Program-made: the position numbers and the translations under genes
Notes under the pieces: generated by a model
Told to the model about the DNA's origin: nothing
Database searches by the model: none
The model's input: only the letters and a program-made list of their open reading frames with translations
Shown here: piece after piece, positions 8,196-15,183 of the stretch
Layout: the number at the start of each line of letters is the position of its first letter
Numbering within the stretch: the first letter of the stretch is position 1
From: JBBRHQ01 sp963815645
GTDB taxonomy: Bacteria; Actinomycetota; Thermoleophilia; Solirubrobacterales; 70-9
NCBI GenBank assembly: GCA_963815645.1
Contig: CAWFHL010000001.1
Coordinates: 1,736,001 to 1,800,000 of the forward strand
Reading direction: 5' to 3'
Length of the DNA: 64,000 nucleotides

Positions 8196-8933
8196 TCAGT
8201 GATGGTGCGGGGGCAGGATGCCGAGGCTTCCGTCCCCGGGGATCTCGACGATGGCGCCGCCGTAGGTGGCCTCGAGAACGTCGCGACTCAGCACCTCCGC
8301 CGGGCGCCCGAAGGCGACCTGGCGGTGGTTGAGGCACAGAACCATGTCCCAGCGTTGCGCCTGGGCGAGGTCGTGGGTCGCGATCACGACTGCGCGCCCC
8401 TCCCCTGCGAGCTCGGCGATCAGGCCTTCGAGCAGACCCGCGCTTTGGGTGTCGAGTCCGCTGAAGGGCTCGTCGAGGAGCATCAGGCGTGCGTCCTGGA
8501 CGAGTCCACGGGCGATCAGAACGCGCTGGCGCTGCCCGGCCGAGAGTTTGCCGAAGGTCTGCTCGGCGAGCGCGCTGAGGCCGACCCGGTCAAGAGCGGC
8601 AGACGCTGAGTCGCGCTCGGCGCGGCCGGGCCTTCTCCACCACGGAAGGCGCGAGAGCGCGCCCATGACCGCAACCTCCCGAGCGGAGACCGGGTAGTCG
8701 AGGCGGGAGCGCTCGGTCTGGGGGACGGTTCCGCAGTCGACGCGGACCTTGAGTCGGCCCGAGAGGGTCCTCAGCTCACCGAGCATCGCCCGCAGCAGTG
8801 TCGTCTTGCCGCCCCCATTCGGCCCGAGGAGCGCCAGCCGCTGGCCCGAAGTGAGGTTGAACGAGACCCCTGAGATGGCGGGGCTGCCGTTGTAGCCGGT
8901 GGCAAAGTCGGTGGCCGCGACGAAGTCGCTCAT
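8196..8933 (-). CDS. Metal ABC transporter ATPase (ZnuC-like)
   Basis: This 245-residue nucleotide-binding subunit has Walker A GPNGGGKTTLL, signature LSAGQRQR, Walker B RLMLLDEPFSGLD and the switch His in VIATHDL. A histidine-rich end (PPHHH) may bind metal. The start overlaps the stop of the upstream fusion gene by 4 nt (ATGA). It powers uptake through the two permease subunits encoded on either side. Confidence 0.92.
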   Translation of the reverse strand: MSDFVAATDFATGYNGSPAISGVSFNLTSGQRLALLGPNGGGKTTLLRAMLGELRTLSGRLKVRVDCGTVPQTERSRLDYPVSAREVAVMGALSRLPWWRRPGRAERDSASAALDRVGLSALAEQTFGKLSAGQRQRVLIARGLVQDARLMLLDEPFSGLDTQSAGLLEGLIAELAGEGRAVVIATHDLAQAQRWDMVLCLNHRQVAFGRPAEVLSRDVLEATYGGAIVEIPGDGSLGILPPHHH

Positions 8934-10681
8934 CGGAGCCCGGCAATCTGGCAGCCGCGCGCCCCCCCTGTGAATCCACGCACCATCGCGTCGGCATTTG
9001 CCTGCTCCATCTGCAGGTAGGTGGCGCCGTCGGAGCCGGCCGGGCCGAGCGTGTCGCCGTAGAGGGTGTGGTCGGCCGAGGCGCCGGTGTCACGGGCAAT
9101 CGTCTGGGCAAGCTTCGGGCTCAGCGAGCTCTCCGGAAAGACCGCCCGGACGCCCTCCGCTTCGATCAACTTCGCGAGATCGCTGAGGTCCTTCGCCGAC
9201 GGTTGGGCCTGGGTCGTCTGCGATGGGATGACTGCGCCAATGATCTTGATCCCGTAGCGACGGGCGAGATAGCCGAATGCGTCGTGGTCGGTGACCAGCT
9301 TGCGATCGCCCTCGGGAACCGAACGCATGCAGGCCGAGATCCCCATGTCGAGTCTCCGCAGCTTGGCCAGATAGGCGTCCGCGTTGCGCCTGAAAACCGA
9401 ACGCTTCGCCGGCCTGGCCCGGACCAGGCTTCGCTCGATCGTTCGCACCGCCGCCTCGGCATTGCTCGGGTCATGCCACCAGTGTGGGTCGTACCTGGAG
9501 GCTTCGGCACCCTCAGACTCACCTGGCAGCTTCACCGGGGCCGAGGCTCCGAGGTCGACAACGTCGGCGTCGCTGCCACTGTCGGAAATGACCTTCTCGA
9601 TCCATGAGTCGAGATTGTCGCCGCTGGCGAAGACCAGGCTGGCGTCGGCGGCGCCCTCGACATCCGAGGGCCGAGGCTCATATTCGTGGGGGTCGGTATT
9701 GGGCTGGAGGATCTGGTCGACCGAGACGGCGCCGGCGCCGACTTCGCGAACGAAATCGCCGATCTGGGTCGTGGTCGCGACCACCTTCAACTCTCCGTTG
9801 CCACCCGAGCCCGAGCCGCATCCGACCACCACCAGGAGGGTCGCCACCATAGTCGCCGCCACCGCGGCCGAGCGGCCGGGGAGGGGGACCATGCGAACGG
9901 CGGCGGCGATTGCGAAGACCACCCCTGAGACGACTGCGATCGTGGCCCCCGGCGGCGCGTCGGTCTTGACCGAGAGCCCCAGCCCGACCGTCCCCTCGAG
10001 CGCGACCAGGCCAACGCTGCCGAGCTGCCAGATCGTCAGGCGCTCGGTCCAGAGCCGCACCGTCGCGGCCGGAACGACGAAGAGGGCGGAGACGAGCAGG
10101 GCGCCGACGACCGACAGCGCCGCGGTGCTCGCGAGTGCAATCAGCCCGAGAAGGGCAAGCTCGAGCGTTCGCGAGCCGGATCGGACTGATCCTGCCGCGC
10201 CGGGGTCGAAGCCCGCGGCAAGCCATCTGTGACCGAGGAGGACGGTCGCGGCCACCGCCGCACTCGCGGCCACCGCAGCAAGGGCGATGTCCCTGCTGTC
10301 GATCAGCAGCAGGCTGCCGAAGAGGAGTGTCTCGATGTTTGCAGCCGATTGGAAGACGTCGCTGGCGAGGATCACACCCGCGGCGAGGAAACCGACGAGG
10401 ACCATCGCGGTGAGGCTGTCGTAGGAGACGCCCCGACGGCGCGAAATCGCGGATGTGACGACGCTGAAGACGACGGCGGCCCCGAAAGCTCCGAGTGGGG
10501 CGGCGAACCCGAGGCCGTCCGCGAGTACGAGGCCGGGGAAGGCGGCAGTGCCAACCGCGTGGGAGAAGAAGGCGAAGCCTCGCAGGACGATCCACGTTCC
10601 CAGCAGGCCGGCGGGAATCGCGAGGAGAAGAACCTCGAGCAATCCGCGCTGAACGAAGGGCAGTTGGAAGGGCTCAAGCAA
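8930..10681 (-). CDS. Fused zinc ABC permease and substrate-binding protein
   Basis: One 583-residue frame contains two normally separate subunits. Residues 1-265 form an ABC-3 permease (FVQRGLLEVLLLAIPAGLLG, then FAFFSHAVGTAAFPG). Residues ~296-583 form a cluster A-I (ZnuA/TroA) binding protein. Metal ligands are visible as His in DPHEYEPRPSD, His in WWHDPSNAEA, His in LVTDHDAFGYL and Glu/Asp near VFPESSLSPK. The junction holds a perfect lipoprotein signal: a Met at 264, a hydrophobic stretch and LLVVVGC with Cys288. The fusion would tether the receptor to its channel. Internal initiation at Met264 could also yield a free lipoprotein. It is the first gene of the operon. Confidence 0.88.
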   Translation of the reverse strand: MLEPFQLPFVQRGLLEVLLLAIPAGLLGTWIVLRGFAFFSHAVGTAAFPGLVLADGLGFAAPLGAFGAAVVFSVVTSAISRRRGVSYDSLTAMVLVGFLAAGVILASDVFQSAANIETLLFGSLLLIDSRDIALAAVAASAAVAATVLLGHRWLAAGFDPGAAGSVRSGSRTLELALLGLIALASTAALSVVGALLVSALFVVPAATVRLWTERLTIWQLGSVGLVALEGTVGLGLSVKTDAPPGATIAVVSGVVFAIAAAVRMVPLPGRSAAVAATMVATLLVVVGCGSGSGGNGELKVVATTTQIGDFVREVGAGAVSVDQILQPNTDPHEYEPRPSDVEGAADASLVFASGDNLDSWIEKVISDSGSDADVVDLGASAPVKLPGESEGAEASRYDPHWWHDPSNAEAAVRTIERSLVRARPAKRSVFRRNADAYLAKLRRLDMGISACMRSVPEGDRKLVTDHDAFGYLARRYGIKIIGAVIPSQTTQAQPSAKDLSDLAKLIEAEGVRAVFPESSLSPKLAQTIARDTGASADHTLYGDTLGPAGSDGATYLQMEQANADAMVRGFTGGARGCQIAGLR

Positions 10682-10729
10682 CGGCCGGGGGAATGCGTCG
10701 TCGGCGAACGATAACGTAGCTTACAAGAA

Positions 10730-10744
10730 TGAGAACTGTTCTTA
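10730..10744. promoter_or_regulatory. Candidate Zur box
   Basis: TGAGAACTGTTCTTA is an almost perfect 15-bp palindrome, in an AT-richer patch 49 nt upstream of the zinc operon start. It matches the shape of known Zur sites (TGA-A-rich half sites). Assignment as the Zur operator is inference from position and symmetry. Confidence 0.5.
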
Positions 10745-10747
10745 CTT

Positions 10748-10763
10748 CCAGACGCGCGTCTGG
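10748..10763. promoter_or_regulatory. 16-bp perfect palindrome
   Basis: CCAGACGCGCGTCTGG is perfectly self-complementary and lies 4 bp beyond the candidate Zur box, upstream of the zinc operon. It could be a second operator or part of a terminator. No function is shown. The remaining sequence to 10981 has no gene. Confidence 0.4.
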
Positions 10764-10981
10764 GCCAGTCTCATATTGAGGGCAGCACTCTCGCCTTCAT
10801 TGAAGGCAGCAGCGAGGTCAACAGCGCGCGCGCACTAGTGCTTGTCGTCCAAAGCGGTATCAACAGAGCCCGCCCGAACCAGTTCCGATGCCGCATTGTG
10901 GCGTCGCGCATTGCCGGTCGCCGCGCGTGCGTTGGTCCCGTTGAACCTCGCTTCGACCTCTCCCGGGAGAGAGCCGCGCGA

Positions 10982-11596
10982 CTAGGCGATGGCGGCGCCC
11001 GTCTGCGACAGCGTGATGCTCACGATGGCGATCCAGACGAGGGCCACTGCGGCGCCGGCCCACCAGACGGGTGTAAAGCACAGGATTCCGAGTACCAGCG
11101 CTGCCCAGCCGAGCCACTTCGGCAGGGCCCCGGTCGTGATCGTTGCGCCGGCCACGCCGAGCAGCATCAGGCCGAGCGCGAATACGAAGGAGATGAGGAT
11201 GTCGTTGTCGAGAGCGTTGAGCGCCACCATCGCGTCCAAGCCGAGGCGGTGGGTGCCGCCATCGGCGATCGCGACGTGAACGCCGCCGGCGACGAAGAAG
11301 GTCGCTACTCCCGCAATTCCGCCGATCAGCATCACTGTCGACCAGAGATTGCCGGGGGTTTCGGCTGCCCTCAGGTGCCCGTAGAGGAAGGCGATAAAGA
11401 CCGCCAGGAACACGAGGCCGACGGCGATGACCCCCACGGCCAGCTCTGCCTTCTGGTGGTGGTTGGTGTAGTAGCTGGCGATCGTCTGCGCCGAGTCGGT
11501 GACTTGCGGGCCGCCGCTGCTGATCACGAAGAAGCCGAGGATTAGCGCCACTACGAAAACGATCCCGCTGAGCGGGGCGAGGCGGCGGGAGGTCAC
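10982..11596 (-). CDS. Hypothetical six-helix membrane protein
   Basis: This 204-residue protein has about six transmembrane helices, beginning GIVFVVALILGFFVISSGGP and including AVGVIAVGLVFLAVFIAFLYG and VFALGLMLLGVAGATITTGAL. It resembles small multi-pass proteins of the DUF4386 kind, but I cannot assign a family firmly. No catalytic motif is seen. It is a single gene between the zinc operon and a repeat copy. Confidence 0.7.
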   Translation of the reverse strand: MTSRRLAPLSGIVFVVALILGFFVISSGGPQVTDSAQTIASYYTNHHQKAELAVGVIAVGLVFLAVFIAFLYGHLRAAETPGNLWSTVMLIGGIAGVATFFVAGGVHVAIADGGTHRLGLDAMVALNALDNDILISFVFALGLMLLGVAGATITTGALPKWLGWAALVLGILCFTPVWWAGAAVALVWIAIVSITLSQTGAAIA

Positions 11597-11757
11597 AGAT
11601 ACAGCCCTTCTCTGGTTTGGCTATCCGATCCTCCCTGCGGGTGAGCCTAGCCGAAATATGGCCCGCGAAACGGGGCGGGCCCGAAGCCCGCCTCTCCCGA
11701 GTCTGTCCCCGTTCCCGCCGCCCCAACGGCGTGGTCGGGCACTCTGGCGCTGCCAAG

Positions 11758-11852
11758 CGATACGTTGCCCGTCGAGCGGCGAGTTGCCGCAAAACTGGCG
11801 CAAATCGAGGCGCAAGAGAAATGAGAATGTCCGGATTTGCCGAAATCCCGCT
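11758..11852 (+). repeat. Dispersed repeat, copy 4 (5' module only)
   Basis: The segment CGATACGTTGCCCGTCGAGC through AAAACTGGCGCAAATCGAGG and GCAAGAGAA matches the 5' module of copies 2 and 3. The tRNA-Ser half is missing: the match fades after a GGATTTGC segment. It shows that the 5' module can occur without the tRNA part. Confidence 0.7.
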
Positions 11853-11892
11853 CTGCTAGTGAGTTTTCGCCAGCGCGTTGGAGCTGCAATTG

Positions 11893-12615
11893 CTAGCTGG
11901 GCCGCGGCCCGCTTGCCTCCCGGTCGACCAGCTTTGTCAACTCCTCCGACAGCTCCGAGAGGAAGGGAAGGTCCGGACGACCGTCGGACAGAAGGCGGAG
12001 GGTCTTGATGTAGTGATCGAGCTTCTCGCCGCGAACGCGTTCGTGGCTGGCGAGCAGCTCACGGGTGTTGGCGAGCTTGTCAGCCGCATAGATTGCCGCT
12101 GCGCGGCGATGGCGCATGACCCGGCTCCGGGCCTCGGCCTTGCGGGCCGGATAAGAGCCGATTCCGGGGTTCTCGGTCATCTCCGCCACCAGGGTCGCGA
12201 CGTCGGTCCCGAAGGCTTCCGAGATCTCATTTGTCGACAGGGGCGTGTCCTCGACCGTGTCGTGGAGGAGAGCGGCGGCGATAACTGTCTCGTTAAATCC
12301 CCGCTTGCTCAGCAGCTCGGCAACGGCCACCGGATGGTCGATGCCGGTCTCGCCGTGCCCGGGCCTGAAATGCGCAGAGCGCGCCATCCGATAGGCGCCC
12401 TCAAGCAGCGGCGATCCCTCGAGGAAGCCAGGCAGATCTGTGTCCGAGTCGGGCAGACCAGGGACGTTAGGTGGGGGAGGCTTTGAGGGTGTGACGAGCC
12501 TGTTACAGCTGTAATCACGCCGGTCCCCAAGAGCAAGCGCCCACCCCGCAGCTCTGCCTGATACGCCTCTGGACGCTCCGTGGTGGGCCGGGTCGCTCCT
12601 GTAGACAGCTTTCAC
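11893..12615 (-). CDS. HD-domain hydrolase, small alarmone hydrolase-like
   Basis: The ~200-residue conserved part matches the hydrolase domain of RelA/SpoT proteins without synthetase, TGS or ACT domains. Visible elements are ARSAHFRPG, the metal-binding His-Asp pair in AALLHDTVEDT and the downstream Asn in DKLANTRELL. Stand-alone versions (Mesh1/SAH type) hydrolyse (p)ppGpp, and some act on NADPH. The start is uncertain: the only standard start codon upstream of the domain is the GTG at 12615, which would add an unconserved, Pro-rich N-terminus. A 12-bp palindrome (TTACAGCTGTAA, 12503-12514) lies inside that extension, so the true start may be a non-standard codon downstream. Confidence 0.75.
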   Translation of the reverse strand: MKAVYRSDPAHHGASRGVSGRAAGWALALGDRRDYSCNRLVTPSKPPPPNVPGLPDSDTDLPGFLEGSPLLEGAYRMARSAHFRPGHGETGIDHPVAVAELLSKRGFNETVIAAALLHDTVEDTPLSTNEISEAFGTDVATLVAEMTENPGIGSYPARKAEARSRVMRHRRAAAIYAADKLANTRELLASHERVRGEKLDHYIKTLRLLSDGRPDLPFLSELSEELTKLVDREASGPRPS

Positions 12616-12740
12616 CGACCGGTATCTCGTCGAGGAGAAGCGTAGGAAGACCGAGGAATCGATGGGCCCAGTTGTTGCTGAAGCCGGGAACCTGGCGGCT
12701 ATTCGGACACTTCACGAGGTATGGAGCTCTGAGCCAGCCG

Positions 12741-13077
12741 AAGATCGAACGGACTCGGACCTGCAAGGAGGACAGGAGATGGAGGTGCCGGGCCCCGGGT
12801 GATCGAGACTCCGGGCCACACCGAGGGGCACGTCGCCTTTCATTTCGCCCAGCCCGGGGCGCTCTTCGTAGGCGACAGCCTCTGCACCTGGCATCCGATC
12901 AGCGGTGAGCGCGGAGCACAGCTGATGGCATTCAACGTTTCGAACGCACAGGCCAGGGAATCGTTGGCCGCATATGAGTCAACAGACGTAGACCTGCTTC
13001 TAACCGGTCACGGCGAGCCTTGGACCGACCGCGTCCCCGAGGCCGTCGAGCGTGCTCGTAGCCACCCTCAGGCCTAG
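12741..13077 (+). pseudogene. Metallo-beta-lactamase-fold hydrolase, 5'-truncated
   Basis: The C-terminal half of an MBL-fold hydrolase is readable from 12799: IETPGHTEGHVAFHF (third metal motif), LFVGDSLC with the bridging Asp, and LLLTGHGEPW with the last His. The first HxHxDH motif is absent. The preceding codons (DLQGGQEMEVPGPG) are in a different frame, joined at a CCCGGG run near 12797. A frameshift plus missing N-terminus makes it a fossil. Its stop overlaps the convergent DUF2568 gene. Confidence 0.65.
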
Positions 13078-13493
13078 TCTGCTCGGTCGCGCTCCGCTGG
13101 GCTAGAGAGGGCTGAGGGAGATGTGACGGTCTCGCGAGATCCCGGCTTCAGCAGCCGTTCGCCGGAGAGATAGACGAGGGCGTGGTAGGTGATCGAGAGC
13201 ACCGCGAGCCCCACGGCAAGCGCCATTTGCCCGGCGGCGTAAAGGGCAATCGCCGCCAGCGCAGAGACAGCCAGCTCCTGTGTGAGGCGGAGTTGCTCGC
13301 CGTGACGCGCCTGGCGGAAGTCGATCGTGCCCCAGAATCCGAACAACAGCACGGGGACCCCGATCCCGAGCATGACCTTGATGACGGAGCTTGCGTGAAC
13401 CGTGAATCCCCAATAACCCAACCCGACCACCACGCCGACCTCGAGGATCGCCCGCAGAGTGAGATTCAGAGCCTCGGTTCGCTTCAGCTTCAT
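13074..13493 (-). CDS. YrdB/DUF2568 family membrane protein
   Basis: This 139-residue protein has four predicted membrane helices. The family's signature opening is visible: Asn-Leu then LRAILEVGVVVGLGYWGF, with FGFWGTIDFRQARH in the second loop. Function is unknown in the family. The start is an ATG with no strong ribosome site. The stop overlaps the convergent MBL fossil by 4 nt. Confidence 0.8.
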   Translation of the reverse strand: MKLKRTEALNLTLRAILEVGVVVGLGYWGFTVHASSVIKVMLGIGVPVLLFGFWGTIDFRQARHGEQLRLTQELAVSALAAIALYAAGQMALAVGLAVLSITYHALVYLSGERLLKPGSRETVTSPSALSSPAERDRAD

Positions 13494-13672
13494 TGCCCGG
13501 CGCTCCCTTCGAACTCAAGCCTAACCCCGATCGAGGTGGCGAACTGGCGGAGCCGCTCTCCTGGAGGTGCCCGCTTCCGCTTCGTGCGGAGGCTGTCGCG
13601 TAAAGGCCGGCCCGGACGGGGTTGGTGGCGGTGAGACGGCCCGATCTGAAAACGGCAGGGGCTGGCGCCCCG

Positions 13673-13885
13673 AGTCATGCCGCGATCAGGCGCCTTTCCG
13701 AGCGTGCGGCCGCCCCGCCTCTTCGTTTGAAGTGGTGATCCGACGGTTCGTCTTGATCTGAGCGAAGACCGGCTCAATCATGCACTGGCGTTTGGATTAG
13801 AGCTCGGCGCCGGCCTCGGTATCCATGACTCTTCGCATGAAGTCGTAGGGCCCCCCGCGGCGGGTCTTGCGCGGCGGTCGGCGGC
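13673..13885 (-). pseudogene. C-terminal remnant of an IS1182/IS5-type transposase
   Basis: Read on the minus strand, the remnant shows GGPYDFMRRVMDTEAGAEL, a stop codon, KRQCMIEPVFAQIKTNRR, then after a frameshift HFKRRGGAAARSERRLIAA. These are the typical end of DDE transposases (catalytic Glu in the IEPVF motif, then the RRG...SEWRL block). It carries at least one nonsense codon and one frameshift. It abuts dispersed-repeat copy 5 and may be the missing C-terminus type for the truncated transposase at 2865-3911. Confidence 0.65.
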
Positions 13886-13903
13886 GACGACCGGGATTAT
13901 GAC

Positions 13904-14060
13904 GCTCCAGGGCGAGTTGCCCGAAAACTCGCGCCAAATCGAGGCGCACGAGAATTCGGAAAGTGGCGATTTGTAGGGGAGAAAGGGTGAGTCCGGGGCG
14001 GTCTCGAAAACCGTTAGGGCGTCGTAAGGCGCCTCGTGGGTTCGAATCCCACCCCCTCCG
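13904..14060 (+). repeat. tRNA-Ser-derived dispersed repeat, copy 5
   Basis: The 5' module (GGGCGAGTTGCCCGAAAACT, CGCCAAATCGAGGCGCACGA) precedes a complete tRNA-Ser(CGA) 3' half at 14000-14060 with a type-B variable arm. It adjoins a transposase remnant on the left and lies 78 nt before the formylglycine-generating enzyme gene. The 3' hairpin/tail is not present. Confidence 0.85.
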
Positions 14061-14138
14061 ATGTTTGAGCGCATTTGCGCCAGCCGACAGCTCTCCGACG
14101 GCGTCCAACTCATGACCATCCGCGTCTAACATCTTCCA

Positions 14139-15125
14139 ATGAGCGGCGGCCCCCCCCACGGCGATCAAGCGATGGCTCCTCGACCCCCCTGCTGCGCCCC
14201 GGACGCCCAACGCGGGCCATCCGATGTGCCGGTCCAGATGCCTGCCGCAGCTTCCGCCAGTAAGCAGCATGTTCCCCCGGACAACATGGTGCCGCTCCCC
14301 GCCGCGTCGTTCAGGTTCGGCAGCGAGGACCGCTGGGCCTACCCCGATGACGGCGAGGGGCCTGTGCGCGAAATCTCCCTCGACTCCTTCTGGGTCGATC
14401 GGGTGGCGGTTTCCAACGAGGCCTTCGCCGTCTTCGTCGATGCGACCGGGTTCGTGACCGAGGCGGAGCGGTTCGGCTGGTCGTTCGTGTTCGCGGGGCT
14501 GCTGCCGGACGACTTCCCGCCGACCCAGGCGGTCGTCCAGGCCCCCTGGTGGCGCAGAGTCGACGGGGCCGACTGGCGACACCCTGAGGGCCCGCAGTCA
14601 TCGCTCGCCGGACGCGACGACCATCCCGTCGTGCACGTCTCCTGGATCGACGCCCAGGCGTTCTGCGCTTGGAGCGGCAAGCGCCTACCCACCGAGGCCG
14701 AGTGGGAGTTCGCAGCGCGAGGCGGGCTCGAGGGCAAGACCTTCCCCTGGGGAGATGAGCGCGAGCCGGCCGGCGTGCACCTCATGAACGTCTGGCAGGG
14801 CGCCTTCCCGACCGGGAACACCGCCGCCGACGGCTACTACGGCACCTGTCCGGTCGACGCCTTCCCGGCCAACGGCTACGGCCTCCACAACGTAACCGGC
14901 AACGTCTGGGAGTGGGCCTCCGACTGGTTCGCCGCCGGCTATCGGGGCGAGGATCGAGGCCATGACCCGCGCGGCCCCTTGGAGGGCACGCTCAGGGTCC
15001 AGAAGGGGGGCTCCTACCTCTGCCACGACTCCTACTGCCGGCGTTATCGGGTGGCGGCCCGGCAGGGCAACTCGCCCGACAGCTCGACCGGCAACCTGGG
15101 CTTCCGCTGCGCCCGCGACGCCTGA
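14139..15125 (+). CDS. Formylglycine-generating enzyme (sulfatase activator)
   Basis: This is a 328-residue FGE-sulfatase-domain protein. The domain runs from about residue 50 (MVPLPAASFRFGSED) through RLPTEAEWEFAARGG and NVTGNVWEWASDWF to GGSYLCHDSYCRRYRVAAR. The last motif holds the two copper-binding cysteines of true formylglycine-generating enzymes, five residues apart, so this is likely an active copper oxidase rather than a general family member. It oxidises the Cys in CxPxR motifs of sulfatases to formylglycine. It faces, tail to tail, a sulfatase carrying CSPTR, its probable client. Confidence 0.9.
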   Translation: MSGGPPHGDQAMAPRPPCCAPDAQRGPSDVPVQMPAAASASKQHVPPDNMVPLPAASFRFGSEDRWAYPDDGEGPVREISLDSFWVDRVAVSNEAFAVFVDATGFVTEAERFGWSFVFAGLLPDDFPPTQAVVQAPWWRRVDGADWRHPEGPQSSLAGRDDHPVVHVSWIDAQAFCAWSGKRLPTEAEWEFAARGGLEGKTFPWGDEREPAGVHLMNVWQGAFPTGNTAADGYYGTCPVDAFPANGYGLHNVTGNVWEWASDWFAAGYRGEDRGHDPRGPLEGTLRVQKGGSYLCHDSYCRRYRVAARQGNSPDSSTGNLGFRCARDA

Positions 15126-15183
15126 GGGTCGGGGCCTTCGATGGCGTGGCCTCCCCGCCGCCCCTCGTTCGGCCCGTCGCCCG

